From an uncultured Eubacteriales bacterium (GTDB lineage Bacteria; Bacillota; Clostridia; Oscillospirales; Oscillospiraceae), in assembly GCA_900319635.1 (NCBI GenBank), contig ONPF01000001.1, positions 1-64,000 on the forward strand: 64,000 nucleotides of DNA, given 5' to 3'. The notes beneath the pieces were generated by a model. The model ran no database searches, had not been told where the DNA came from, and saw only the letters and a list, made by a program, of their open reading frames with translations. Below are positions 36,980 through 46,174 of this stretch, one piece after another; within the stretch, counting starts at the first letter, position 1; each line of letters opens with the position of its first letter. The position numbers and the translations under genes were made by a program.

Positions 36980-37549
36980 ATGCAGACAGAATCAGACTAT
37001 CAATGGGCGCGACCCTATCTGAACGCGGATGAAACCGTCCTGTGGAAAGGTCATCCGGAAAAGCTTCATCTATTTGATCGAAATGATGTATTTCTGATCC
37101 CTTTTGGGCTTCTCTGGTGCGGCTTTGCCGGATATTGGGAATACGGGGTTCTGAAAGCGCACGCGCCGCTGCCGTTTCCTGTTATCGGCGGACTCATGAT
37201 GCTCTTCGGCCTGTTCTTCTTTTTCGGCCGTTTTCTCTTCAAAGCCATGACCCTGAAGAGAAGCTCTTATGTGATCACAGACAAACGCGTTCTGCTCAAT
37301 CAAGGCAGGGAAATCAAGGCTTTGAAAAAGAGCGATCTCCCGATCCTCACTGTGCGAAAACACCGGGACGGGACCGGTTCCATCGCCCTGGAGCCAAACA
37401 ATCTGTTTATGCGAAAGCCGGGCTATGGGCTTAGTGTCCGATACGGAATGAACACCAGAGGCTTGACCGGGCTCTCAAGCGAGCTTCACGGGATCCCGGA
37501 GCCGGAGCGGGTGCTCCGCCTGCTGCAGTCCGACTCGGAATGGCAATAA
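36980..37549 (+). CDS. Membrane protein with bacterial PH-like domain
   Basis: The 189-residue protein has a soluble start with ADETVLWKGHPEKLHLF, two hydrophobic segments (about 35-53 and 60-82), and then a beta-rich region SSYVITDKRVLLNQ resembling bacterial pleckstrin-homology (YdbS/bPH2-like) domains. The pattern 'W.G.P' plus 'Y.iTdkRvl' is typical. AGGAGG precedes the ATG at 36980. Function unknown. It is a single gene with its own promoter and terminator. Confidence 0.8.
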   Translation: MQTESDYQWARPYLNADETVLWKGHPEKLHLFDRNDVFLIPFGLLWCGFAGYWEYGVLKAHAPLPFPVIGGLMMLFGLFFFFGRFLFKAMTLKRSSYVITDKRVLLNQGREIKALKKSDLPILTVRKHRDGTGSIALEPNNLFMRKPGYGLSVRYGMNTRGLTGLSSELHGIPEPERVLRLLQSDSEWQ

Positions 37550-37594
37550 AACACCGGGTCTGCAGGGACACAGTCCTGCAGACCCGGTGTTTTT
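37548..37594. terminator. Bidirectional terminator between the PH-like gene and recN
   Basis: A stem of about 18 bp with one bulge overlaps both stop codons and has A and T runs on its ends. Confidence 0.85.
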
Positions 37595-39269
37595 ACATCG
37601 CTTTGTATCTCTCCGCCGCTTCCAGCTGCTCCTCGGCGCTGGCAAGGGTGGTGATGGTGATGTTGTCACCGCCGTGGAGGCGGGCCAGCTCCATGCGCTG
37701 CCCCTCCCGATCCAGCTTTGTCACGTCGGTATAGGTGCGGCCGTTTCGCTCTTCCTTGGCAATCAAGTAATGACTGTCCGCCATGGCGGCGATCTGGGGC
37801 AGATGGGTCACACACATGACCTGCTTGCCCCGGGAGACGCTGTAGAGCTTCTCCCCCACCCGCTGGGCTGCGATGCCGGAAACACCGGTGTCGATCTCGT
37901 CAAAGATCATGGTGGCCACCGGGTCGTGCTCGGCAAAAACATTCTTCATGGCCAGCATGATGCGGCTCAGCTCACCGCCGGAGGCGATGCGGCTGATGCG
38001 CCCCAGCTCCTCGCCGGCGTTGGCGGACATGAGAAAGCGGATCTGATCGGCTCCGGTAGAATCAAAGCCGGGCTCCCCTTCCAGGGGCGAAAACTCCACC
38101 GCAAAGCGCACGGATGGCATGTTCAGCTCCCGCAGCTCCCGCACGATCCGCTGCTGCAGCTCCTCTGCGGCTGCCTGGCGCTTTTCCCGCAGGAGCTTTG
38201 CCGCCTTCCGGCAGCGCTTTTTCTGCTCCTCCAGCTCCCGCCGCAGCTTCTCGCTGCGCTCGTCGGCGTATTCGATCCTGTCCAGCTTTTCCCTGCACTC
38301 GTCCAGATAGGCGATCAGGTGCTCCTCATCCCGGGTATACTTCCGCTCCAGCTTACTCAGCAGGGAGATCCGCTCCTCCAGCTGGTCATACTCCTCCGGA
38401 GAGAAATCCAGATTCTCCCGAAAGTCCCGTAAGGTCTCCGCCGCATCAGAAAGCGAGAAGGCCGCCTCATGGATCGCAGAAACAGCGCCCTGCAGCTCGG
38501 GAACAAGGGTCGCGGCGCGGCCGGCGTAGTATTCGGCATTCTCCGCCATGGAAACAGCGTTATCCTCGTTGGAATAGAGCAAACGCAGCGCCTCGTCCAA
38601 GGCCTCGGTGAGCTTTTCGGAGTTGCGCAACAGATCCCGCCGGGAAATCAGGCTGTCCTTCTCCCCTGCCTTCATCTCCGCGCGCTCCAGCTCAGCGATC
38701 TGATAGCGCAGGCTCTCGCTGAGCCGCGCCTTCTCCACCTCGTCCATGCTGAGCTGATCCAGCTCCTTGCGCAGAGCCCGATACTGCCGATATTCTGTCT
38801 GATAGGCGTCGATTTCCTTCTGCAGCTGGCCGAAGCTGTCCAGATAGCCCATGTGCCGCCGCTCGTCCATCAGCTGCCGGCCGTCATTCTGTCCGTGAAT
38901 GTCCACAAGCAGCGCAGCCAACTCCTTCATCTGCGCCGCCGTAACCGGCGCGCCGCAGACACGGCAGCTGCTCTTGCCGTCGGCGTTGATCCGACGCTGC
39001 AAGATCAGCTCCTCATCGGCGTCGATCTCATTATCCCGCAGCCAGGCCTCCGCATCAGCGCTGTCAAAGACCGCCGTCACCAGCGCCTTTTCCGCGCCGC
39101 GGCGCACAAGCTCCCTGCTGACTCGCTCACCGAGAACCGCACCGATGGCGTCGATCACAATGGATTTGCCCGCGCCGGTCTCGCCGGTGAGAACGTTCAG
39201 CCCGCGCTCAAAGCGGATATCCGCCCGTTCGATCACCGCGATATTCTCAATATGCAGTTCGTTGAGCAT
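37593..39269 (-). CDS. recN: DNA repair protein RecN
   Basis: This SMC-like ATPase acts early in double-strand break repair. The 558-residue protein has an N-terminal Walker A GETGAGKSIVIDAIG (about 30-44), long charged coiled-coil stretches (about 155-370), the ABC signature SGGELSRIMLA and Walker B MIFDEIDTGVSG. It is the last gene of the spoIIIA-to-recN block. In Bacillus recN is preceded by ahrC and followed by spoIVB and spo0A; none of these is here. Confidence 0.96.
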   Translation of the reverse strand: MLNELHIENIAVIERADIRFERGLNVLTGETGAGKSIVIDAIGAVLGERVSRELVRRGAEKALVTAVFDSADAEAWLRDNEIDADEELILQRRINADGKSSCRVCGAPVTAAQMKELAALLVDIHGQNDGRQLMDERRHMGYLDSFGQLQKEIDAYQTEYRQYRALRKELDQLSMDEVEKARLSESLRYQIAELERAEMKAGEKDSLISRRDLLRNSEKLTEALDEALRLLYSNEDNAVSMAENAEYYAGRAATLVPELQGAVSAIHEAAFSLSDAAETLRDFRENLDFSPEEYDQLEERISLLSKLERKYTRDEEHLIAYLDECREKLDRIEYADERSEKLRRELEEQKKRCRKAAKLLREKRQAAAEELQQRIVRELRELNMPSVRFAVEFSPLEGEPGFDSTGADQIRFLMSANAGEELGRISRIASGGELSRIMLAMKNVFAEHDPVATMIFDEIDTGVSGIAAQRVGEKLYSVSRGKQVMCVTHLPQIAAMADSHYLIAKEERNGRTYTDVTKLDREGQRMELARLHGGDNITITTLASAEEQLEAAERYKAM

Positions 39270-39288
39270 ACTTCCGCCTCTCTTTCTG

Positions 39289-40134
39289 TCAAATCAGCTT
39301 CTCGTAAGCGATCTCATAAAAGCTCTTCAGCCCCAGATCCGCCATAGCGGTCACATGCGGGGAGCGGCGAACCAACACCTGGTCGCCTCCCTGCAGATCG
39401 GCAACAGAATTGCCGTCCACAGCGAGATACGCCCTACGCCCGTGCAGCCGCTCCGCCGTGACCTGCACGGTGCGCTGGGGATCCAGCACAAAGGAGCGGG
39501 CGCCCATCACATGAGGGCAAATGGGGCTGATGATGATGTTCTCCGCCTCCGGCTCTACAATGGGGCCGCCGGCGGACATGGAGTACCCGGTAGAGCCGGT
39601 GGGGGTAGAGACGATGATGCCGTCTCCCGAGAAGTGGGAAACACGCTGCCCGTCGCACCAGGTGGTCATCCCGATGCAGTCGCCGTAGCCATGCAGCACC
39701 ACATCGTTCAGCGCGTGATCCCGACAAATCAGTTTCCCATCCCGCCAAAGCTCAGTCTCCAGCATCATCCGGCGGGATAGACGATACTCGCCCCGCGCAG
39801 CCTTCAAGATCTGTCCGATCTCCTCCGGCTCCACATTGGCCATAAAGCCCTTGGTGCCCAGGTTGATCCCCAGCAGCGGTACAGCGCGATCCCGCAGGCG
39901 GCGCACAACGGAGAGGATGGTGCCGTCCCCGCCGATCACGATTGCAAGGGAGCACGCGCCGGGAAGCTCCTCCAGGCGCCGGAAAGTAAGATCCTTCGGA
40001 AGCGCCTCCGGCTCATCCTCGGCAAAGACGGGACAGATCACGGTTTCAAAGCCCGCCTGTTCCAGCATACTGCAGCACTGGCGGGTCAGCTTCAGCTCCA
40101 GGTCACGAAACGGATTCGGGCAAACAGCGATCAT
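39289..40134 (-). CDS. nadK: NAD kinase
   Basis: It makes NADP from NAD. The 281-residue protein has the diagnostic IGGDGTIL (about 68-75), LGINLGTKGFMAN, ALNDVVLHG and TPTGSTGYSMSAGGPIV. It lies between tlyA and recN, the usual clostridial place, with short gaps on both sides (13 and 19 bases). Confidence 0.95.
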   Translation of the reverse strand: MIAVCPNPFRDLELKLTRQCCSMLEQAGFETVICPVFAEDEPEALPKDLTFRRLEELPGACSLAIVIGGDGTILSVVRRLRDRAVPLLGINLGTKGFMANVEPEEIGQILKAARGEYRLSRRMMLETELWRDGKLICRDHALNDVVLHGYGDCIGMTTWCDGQRVSHFSGDGIIVSTPTGSTGYSMSAGGPIVEPEAENIIISPICPHVMGARSFVLDPQRTVQVTAERLHGRRAYLAVDGNSVADLQGGDQVLVRRSPHVTAMADLGLKSFYEIAYEKLI

Positions 40135-40147
40135 CGGAATGCCTCCT

Positions 40148-40942
40148 TTATAACGCCTCGTGCGAGGCTTTTACGACTGCGGCCGGATCAAGCTCAGCCG
40201 CAGGATATTCTCCGTTTTTCAGCCAACAAATGTATTCAATGTTTCCCTCCGGCCCTTTGATGGGGGAAAAGTCCAAGCCCATCACACTAAAGCCGATGGA
40301 GGCGGCAAAGTCCAGAATCCCGCACACGACCTGTTCGTGCACAGCCGGATCCCGCACCACGCCCTTTTTGCCAACCTCTTCGCGCCCCGCCTCAAACTGG
40401 GGCTTGATGAGGCAGATATAGTCGGCGCCGGGCTTCAGCAGCTCCTTCACCGCAGGGAGCACCAGGCGGATGGAGATGAAGGACACGTCCATCACTGCCA
40501 GATCCAGCAGCTCCGGGATCTGTTCTTTTGTAATATACCGCAGATTGGTGCGCTCCAGATTCACAACGCGCTCGTCCGTGCGGAGCTTCCAGGCCAGCTG
40601 CCCATAGCCCACGTCCACGGAATAGACCTTTTGGGCGCCGTGCTGCAGCAGAACATCCGTAAAGCCGCCTGTGGAGGCGCCGCAGTCGATGCAGATTTTC
40701 CCCTTGGGGTCCACCGGAAAGACCTTCAGCGCCTTGTCCAGCTTAAAACCGCCCCGGCTCACAAAGGGCAGGGCGTCGCCCCGCACCTCGATCTTTGCCT
40801 CCGGGTCAACGGGCATTCCGGGCTTGTCCGCCTTTTGGCCGTTCACATAGACCAGCCCGCTCATGATGGTCGTTTTGGCACGTTCCCGGCTTTCAGTATA
40901 GCCGAGGTCAAACACAAGCTGATCCAGCCTGACCTTTTTCAT
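40148..40942 (-). CDS. tlyA: TlyA-family rRNA 2'-O-methyltransferase
   Basis: The 264-residue protein has an N-terminal S4 RNA-binding domain (RLDQLVFDLGYTESRERAK) and a Rossmann methyltransferase with IDCGASTGGFTDVLLQHGA (SAM site), a VDVGYGQ strand and DVSFISI. TlyA proteins methylate 16S and/or 23S rRNA; some have haemolysin annotations. The ATG at 40942 is one base after the dxs stop and has GGAGGG upstream inside dxs. Confidence 0.93.
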   Translation of the reverse strand: MKKVRLDQLVFDLGYTESRERAKTTIMSGLVYVNGQKADKPGMPVDPEAKIEVRGDALPFVSRGGFKLDKALKVFPVDPKGKICIDCGASTGGFTDVLLQHGAQKVYSVDVGYGQLAWKLRTDERVVNLERTNLRYITKEQIPELLDLAVMDVSFISIRLVLPAVKELLKPGADYICLIKPQFEAGREEVGKKGVVRDPAVHEQVVCGILDFAASIGFSVMGLDFSPIKGPEGNIEYICWLKNGEYPAAELDPAAVVKASHEAL

Positions 40943-40943
40943 T

Positions 40944-42791
40944 TTACTGTTTTCCCTCCGCGCAAAGCCGTTCCGCCGCATCGGCAATGGAAGCGGCGTC
41001 CAAACCGTGGTCGCGCAAAAGCTCCGTGCGCGTGCCGTGGGCAACGATCCCCTCGCCCAGATTCAGCAGCTTTGCGGCCTTGAGTGTGATCCCCTGCTCC
41101 GCGGCCTGCTGCAGCAGCAGCTCACCCACGCAGCCGGTGGCACAGACCTCTTCTGCCATGAGCATACGCCGGGTCTTTTGAAGAGAAGCAAGCGCAAGCG
41201 GGAAGAGATCGGAGGCAATGCGGTTGAGCTTCACAAGCTCCACAGAAATACCCTTTTCTTCCAGTATTCTTGCGGCGGCAAGTGCTTCGTTTACCATGGT
41301 GCCGCAGCAGAGCAGCGTCAGATCCGCGCCTTCCCGCAGAAGCTGCTCGTCCTCGCAGGAGGAGGCCTTGTATTCGCCCTCCCCGCCCCGGGGGTAGCGA
41401 ATGGCCACCGGCCCGTGCAGCGCAAAGAGTGCTCTCTGCAGCTGGTCATGCAGCTCCCGGAAGGAGGCGGGGCACAGGATCTGCATGCCGGGAACGGTGT
41501 GCAGATAGGACAGGTCAAAGACGCCGTGGTGGGTCTCGCCGTCGCTGCCCACGATGCCGGCACGATCCACGCCGAACACCACATGCAGCCCCAGCAGAGA
41601 GACGTCATGAATCAGCATATCGAAGCCGCGCTGCAGGAAGCTGGAATACACAGCAAACACCGGTAACAGCCCTTGCTTTGCAAGCCCCGCGGCGAAGGCG
41701 GTGGCATGTCCCTCCGCAATGCCGGCGTCCACAAAGCGCTCCGGAAACTGCACCGCGAACCGATCCAGTCCGGTGCCGGAGGCCATGGCAGCCGTGATGG
41801 CAACGATCTTATCGCTGGCAGACGCGAATTCGCAAAGGCTCTCGCCAAACACCTCCGAGAAACATTTGCAGGAGCTCTTCATCACGCCCGTCTCCGGGTC
41901 AAAGGGGCCAACCCCGTGATAGAGCTCGGGATGCTCCTCCGCGTAGGGATAACCTTTCCCCTTCTGAGTCAGCACATGCACCAGCACCGGGCGTTTCATC
42001 TCTTTCGCCCAGCGAAGCACACACTCCAGCTGCTTTACATCGTGCCCATCCACAGGTCCCATGTAGTCCAGGCCAATGGCGCTGAGCATATTATCCGGGA
42101 GAACCTGGGATTTGACCCACTCCTTCACGCTGTGATTCAAGCGGTAGAGCGGCGGCATGTGTGAGAAAAGCTCCCGATACCAGCGCTTGAAATTGAAATA
42201 GCCGGGGCGGACGCGCATTCGCTGCAGCAGCCGCGCCATGCCGCCCACATTGGGATCAATGGACATGTTGTTGTCGTTGAGCACGATGACCATGGACTCC
42301 CCGCTGGCCGCAGCGGCCGTCAAGCCCTCGTAGGCCAGGCCGCCGGTCAAGGCGCCGTCCCCGATCACCGCCACAACGTCGTAGTCCTGATGGGAAAGGC
42401 TCCGCGCCTTCGCCATACCCAGAGCGACGGAAACGGAGTTGGAGGCGTGACCCGCGATAAAAGCGTCATCCTCCGCTTCTCTGGGCTTGGGGAAGCCGGA
42501 AAGCCCCCCGTATTGCCGGAGGGTGGAAAAACGATCCCTTCTTCCCGTCAGGATCTTATGAATATAGCTCTGGTGACCGACGTCAAAAACCAGCCGATCC
42601 GTCTTGGTGTCATACACCCGGTGCAGCGCAAGCGTCAACTCCACTGTACCAAGGTTGGATGCCAGGTGGCCGCCGGTTTTGGAAACATGCTCCACAAGAA
42701 AGGCCCGAAGCTCCGCGCAAAGCGGCTCCAGCTCCTCCTCAGAGAGTTTTTTTACGTCGTCTGAGCTCTGTATTTTCTCTAATATACTCAA
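40944..42791 (-). CDS. dxs: 1-deoxy-D-xylulose-5-phosphate synthase
   Basis: This thiamine-dependent enzyme starts the MEP isoprenoid pathway from pyruvate and glyceraldehyde 3-phosphate. The 615-residue protein has TGGHLASNLGTVELTLAL, the TPP motif GDGALTGGLAYEGL...NDNNMSI, GYPYAEEHPELYHGVGPFD, and the transketolase pyrimidine-binding region with GIAEGHATAFAAGLA. The start is TTG, preceded by GAGG at 6 bases. It lies in the ispA-dxs-tlyA order of Firmicutes. TPP dependence links it to the thiT system. Confidence 0.97.
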   Translation of the reverse strand: MSILEKIQSSDDVKKLSEEELEPLCAELRAFLVEHVSKTGGHLASNLGTVELTLALHRVYDTKTDRLVFDVGHQSYIHKILTGRRDRFSTLRQYGGLSGFPKPREAEDDAFIAGHASNSVSVALGMAKARSLSHQDYDVVAVIGDGALTGGLAYEGLTAAAASGESMVIVLNDNNMSIDPNVGGMARLLQRMRVRPGYFNFKRWYRELFSHMPPLYRLNHSVKEWVKSQVLPDNMLSAIGLDYMGPVDGHDVKQLECVLRWAKEMKRPVLVHVLTQKGKGYPYAEEHPELYHGVGPFDPETGVMKSSCKCFSEVFGESLCEFASASDKIVAITAAMASGTGLDRFAVQFPERFVDAGIAEGHATAFAAGLAKQGLLPVFAVYSSFLQRGFDMLIHDVSLLGLHVVFGVDRAGIVGSDGETHHGVFDLSYLHTVPGMQILCPASFRELHDQLQRALFALHGPVAIRYPRGGEGEYKASSCEDEQLLREGADLTLLCCGTMVNEALAAARILEEKGISVELVKLNRIASDLFPLALASLQKTRRMLMAEEVCATGCVGELLLQQAAEQGITLKAAKLLNLGEGIVAHGTRTELLRDHGLDAASIADAAERLCAEGKQ

Positions 42792-42815
42792 ATCTAACCT
42801 CGATCTGCCTGTATG

Positions 42816-43685
42816 TCAGCTTCTTCTTGTAGCAAGGGAATCCGCAAGGGAGCAGAGCAGAGAAGGATCCTCAAATCGTCCGGCAAGGGCGTTCTTCGCC
42901 TCGCCTGTCAGCTTTTCGATCAATGCCGCGCACTTCTCCGCGCCATACAAGGCCATATATGTATTCTTCTCTTCTTCCCGATCGGAACCGATGGGCTTGC
43001 CCAACTCCGCCTCGGTGCTGAGCACATCCAGCATATCGTCCCGAATCTGGAAGGCCATGCCGAGTGCGGCGCCATAGCGGGCTGCCGCCTCTTCCTGCGC
43101 CAAAGTGCCGCCTGCAGCGGCCACGCCCATTAGGCAGGCAGCAATGAGCAGCGCGCCGGTTTTGCGACTGTTGATCTCGTCCAGCTCAGCCTCTGAGAGC
43201 GTCTTGCCCTCGCCCAGCATGTCCAGATACTGTCCGCCGCACATGCCGTCCAGTCCCACAGCGTTTGCCAGATGCATGGCGCAGCGGGCGCGGCGCTCGG
43301 CAGGCAGCGCAGAACGCAGGATCGTACCGAAGGCCTCGGCCTGCAGGGCATCCCCGGCCAGGGTTGCGGTGCACTCACCGTAGACCACATGGTTGGTAGG
43401 TCTGCCGCGGCGCAGGGTATCGTTATCCATGCAGGGCAGATCATCGTGAATGAGACTGTAGGTGTGCAGCATCTCGATGGCGCAGGCGGCCGGAAGGGCA
43501 GCCTGCAGGTCTCCCCCGCTGATTTTGCAAAATTCAAGAACCAGGATCGGCCGGATGCGTTTGCCGCCGGCCAGGAGGCTGTAGCGCATGGCCTCCGCCA
43601 GCCCCTTGACAGGATAGCTGTCTTCGAGGAGAAAGCTGCGGGACAGCTCCTCATCCACCAGCTGTTTATATTCTTTTTCCGTCAT
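42816..43685 (-). CDS. ispA: Short-chain polyprenyl (farnesyl) diphosphate synthase
   Basis: The 289-residue helical protein has GGKRIRPILVLEF, the first Asp-rich motif HDDLPCMDND with two extra residues between Asp pairs as in bacterial FPP synthases, GDALQAEAF and the second motif FQIRDDMLD. It condenses IPP with allylic diphosphates, product probably farnesyl diphosphate. It lies 24 bases upstream of dxs and 2 bases after xseB. Confidence 0.95.
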   Translation of the reverse strand: MTEKEYKQLVDEELSRSFLLEDSYPVKGLAEAMRYSLLAGGKRIRPILVLEFCKISGGDLQAALPAACAIEMLHTYSLIHDDLPCMDNDTLRRGRPTNHVVYGECTATLAGDALQAEAFGTILRSALPAERRARCAMHLANAVGLDGMCGGQYLDMLGEGKTLSEAELDEINSRKTGALLIAACLMGVAAAGGTLAQEEAAARYGAALGMAFQIRDDMLDVLSTEAELGKPIGSDREEEKNTYMALYGAEKCAALIEKLTGEAKNALAGRFEDPSLLCSLADSLATRRS

Positions 43686-43687
43686 CT

Positions 43688-43918
43688 TTACGCCTCGTCG
43701 GTAAACGGAAGCTCTTCCGGGCTCCGGTCGGCGCCCTTGCGAAGCTTGACGACCTTCTGCTCCGCCTCATCCAGCATGGCGCTGCAGGAGGCAAGCAGAG
43801 AAGTTCCTTCTTCAAACAGCGCCAGAGAATCGCTCAGGGGAAGATCGCCCTTTTCCAGATGCCGCACGATCTCATCCAGACGCCCCAGCGACTGTTCAAA
43901 ACTCATTTTATCTGCCAT
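43688..43918 (-). CDS. xseB: Exodeoxyribonuclease VII small subunit
   Basis: The 76-residue helical protein has the family signature SFEQSLGRLDEIVRHLEKGDLPL and LFEEGTSLLASCSAMLDEAEQKV. With XseA it degrades single-stranded DNA. The ATG at 43918 lies inside the xseA 3' end (11-base overlap), so the two are coupled; the open frame extends far upstream but only as xseA antiphase readthrough. Confidence 0.94.
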   Translation of the reverse strand: MADKMSFEQSLGRLDEIVRHLEKGDLPLSDSLALFEEGTSLLASCSAMLDEAEQKVVKLRKGADRSPEELPFTDEA

Positions 43919-45131
43919 AGCGTTCCTCTCCTTCTTGAACCTGTTCCACCCGGCAAGCCGCCTGCCCGTCCTGGAACCGGACTGTGATCTCATCGCCTTT
44001 GGCCAGTCCACGGACGGATCTGAGAGGCTTTCCTTCCCTGCCTGTGGCAAGGGCATAACCGCGGGAAAGCACACGCAGCGGACTCATGGCGTCCAGAGAC
44101 GCGCCGAGCTTAACGAAGCGCTGGCGCTTCTCCGCAAGCTGCCGCTCCTCGGAAGCCAGCAGACGGTCCCGCAGGCGATCCAGATCCAGTCGCCTGCTGT
44201 CCAGAAAAGCGCCCGGCTCTGTCAGCACCCGTTTGTTTCGCAAGGCATCCAGGCGCTGCGCCGCAACGCGGAGACTTTTCTCCATGGCCTGGCGGCTGCG
44301 AATGCCGTAACTCTCCAGCGCCTCCCGCATCTCCTGCTGATCCGGCACGGCGATTTCCGCGGCGTTGGAGGGGGTCGATGCGCGCCGATCCGCAACATAG
44401 TCCGAAATCGTCACATCCGGCTCATGCCCTACGGCGGAAATGACCGGGATCTGAGAAGCGTAGATGGCGCGGGCAACCCGCTCGTCATTGAATGCCCACA
44501 GATCCTCCAGAGATCCGCCGCCCCGGCCCGTAATGATCAGATCCGCTACCTGAAACTCATTGGCGTAGCGGATCGCGCCGGCAATCTCCGGCGGTGCCTC
44601 CACGCCCTGAACCCGCACCGGCAGAAGGATCACCTTGCTCATGGGCCAGCGCCGTCCCAGGATCCGGATCATATCATGGACAGCCGCGCCCGCAGAAGAC
44701 GTAATGATGGCAATGCGTCCCGGCATTTCTGGCAGCGGTTTTTTGTGCGCCCGGTCAAAAAGCCCCTCCTCCGAGAGCTTGGCCTTCAGCTGCTCAAAGG
44801 CGACCTGGAGATCCCCCATGCCCTCTGGCATCAAGGAAGTGCAGATCAGCTGATATACGCCGTCCCGTACATAGACCTCCAGCCGTCCGGTGGCAGTCAC
44901 GCCCATGCCGTTTTCGGGGCGATAGCGCAGCTTGGAGGCGCTGCCCCGAAACATCACGCATTTGAGGCTGCTCTCCTGATCCTTCAGGGTGAAATAGTGG
45001 TGCCCGGAGGGGTAGATCTTGTAATTGGAGAGTTCTCCGCGCACGCAGACATTCATGAGCGCGGGATCCTGCCCAAGCAGATCTTTTACATACGCATTCA
45101 GCTCTGTGACCGTAAGCGTTCTGCGTTCCAT
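43908..45131 (-). CDS. xseA: Exodeoxyribonuclease VII large subunit
   Basis: The 407-residue protein starts with an OB fold (TVTELNAYVKDLLGQD, ...GELSNYKIYPSGHHYFTLKD). The nuclease domain follows with AIITSSAGAAVHDMI, IITGRGGGSLEDLWAFNDERVARAI and AVGHEPDVTISDYVADRRASTPSNAAE. A coiled-coil C-terminal part binds XseB. Gene order nusB-xseA-xseB is kept; folD, which sits between nusB and xseA in Bacillus, is absent. Confidence 0.96.
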   Translation of the reverse strand: MERRTLTVTELNAYVKDLLGQDPALMNVCVRGELSNYKIYPSGHHYFTLKDQESSLKCVMFRGSASKLRYRPENGMGVTATGRLEVYVRDGVYQLICTSLMPEGMGDLQVAFEQLKAKLSEEGLFDRAHKKPLPEMPGRIAIITSSAGAAVHDMIRILGRRWPMSKVILLPVRVQGVEAPPEIAGAIRYANEFQVADLIITGRGGGSLEDLWAFNDERVARAIYASQIPVISAVGHEPDVTISDYVADRRASTPSNAAEIAVPDQQEMREALESYGIRSRQAMEKSLRVAAQRLDALRNKRVLTEPGAFLDSRRLDLDRLRDRLLASEERQLAEKRQRFVKLGASLDAMSPLRVLSRGYALATGREGKPLRSVRGLAKGDEITVRFQDGQAACRVEQVQEGEERYGR

Positions 45132-45134
45132 GGC

Positions 45135-45596
45135 TTACTCCTGCGCCTGCTCCGGGAACTCCCCGCGCATAAAGCCGCCCAGCACGCCGTTTACAAAGGC
45201 GACCGTATCGGGCTCGTCATATTTTTTATCCAGCTCTACCGCCTCGTTAATGGCGGCGGCATTGGGAATGTCCTCCATGTACAAGATCTCACAGATAGCG
45301 CAGCGCATCACGGCCAGCGCGGTTCTCGAGATCCGCTCCAGCTTCCATCCCCGGGCATAGCGCTCGATAAAGCCGTCGATCTCGCTGCGGTTTTCCGCGG
45401 TGAGCTCCGTCAGCCGGCGGATGTACTCCATCTGTCGCTCGTCCGGATACTCCGCAAACAGCTCCTGCTCCGCCTCGAGACTCCCGTAATGCTCCCGGTC
45501 AAAGAAAGCGTCCAGCAATTCACCGGGCTGCACCCCGGAAGAGGCAGCGGCAAAGCTCATCTGAATGGCAAGCTCTCTGGCAACGGTTCTTTTCAT
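45135..45596 (-). CDS. nusB: Transcription antitermination factor NusB
   Basis: The 153-residue helical protein acts with NusE in rRNA antitermination. It has the N-terminal ARELAIQMSFA and the C-terminal RISRTALAVMRCAICEILYMEDIPNAAAINEAVELDKKY plus FVNGVLG, both typical. AAGGAG precedes the ATG. It follows yqhY by 24 bases. Confidence 0.95.
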   Translation of the reverse strand: MKRTVARELAIQMSFAAASSGVQPGELLDAFFDREHYGSLEAEQELFAEYPDERQMEYIRRLTELTAENRSEIDGFIERYARGWKLERISRTALAVMRCAICEILYMEDIPNAAAINEAVELDKKYDEPDTVAFVNGVLGGFMRGEFPEQAQE

Positions 45597-45620
45597 CGGC
45601 CGTTCTCCTTTAGTACAAAA

Positions 45621-45977
45621 TCAAAATGCAATGCCGGTGACGTGGACGTTGACCTCCACCTTCTCCAGTCCGGTCGTCATCTGAACGGTGGTGAGAACCT
45701 TGTCCTGCACGTTCTGTGCGACCTTGACCACATTGCTGCCGTAAGCGATGGTAATGATGGTATCCACCACGATCTTCTCATCCACGAACTGAACCTTCAC
45801 GCCCTTGGTAAGCGAACGGATCCCCAAAAGATCGGAAATCTCCGCTCCTGCCGTGTTGGAGAGGCCTGCAACGCCCTCCACTTCCACGATGGCATTTCTC
45901 ACCATGTCGGCAATCACATCTTCCGAGATGTTGATGCTGCCGTTTGCCTCGCGGCAAGTAATATAGTTTTCGCCCAT
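45621..45977 (-). CDS. yqhY: Asp23/Gls24-family protein (YqhY-like)
   Basis: The 118-residue protein has GSINISEDVIADMVRNAIVEVEGVAGLSN and GVKVQFVDEKIVVDTIITIAYGSNVVKVAQNVQ, the two halves of the Asp23 (DUF322) domain. In Bacillus YqhY sits between accC and nusB and is linked to control of fatty acid synthesis. Here it is directly followed by nusB, but accB and accC are missing upstream. AGGAGG precedes the ATG. Confidence 0.93.
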   Translation of the reverse strand: MGENYITCREANGSINISEDVIADMVRNAIVEVEGVAGLSNTAGAEISDLLGIRSLTKGVKVQFVDEKIVVDTIITIAYGSNVVKVAQNVQDKVLTTVQMTTGLEKVEVNVHVTGIAF

Positions 45978-46138
45978 GATTGTTCCTCCTGAAGGTATAC
46001 TGCTGTAAAACTATCCTGATATAAACCCCTACCGGGGAAAATCTCCCACTTTACAAATGGATTCAGAGTATTTTACCACAGCTTTCTCAAAAAAGGAAGA
46101 GCAATCCTGAAAATCATAAGGGAAACAAAATGAAAATG

Positions 46139-46167
46139 CAGGGTCTTCTCCTGTGGAAGACCCTGCA
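46139..46167 (-). terminator. Terminator of the spoIIIA operon
   Basis: On the minus strand a perfect 11-bp stem (46167-46157 with 46149-46139) is followed by a T-rich tract, 8 bases after the spoIIIAH stop. Confidence 0.8.
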
Positions 46168-46174
46168 AAAGCCA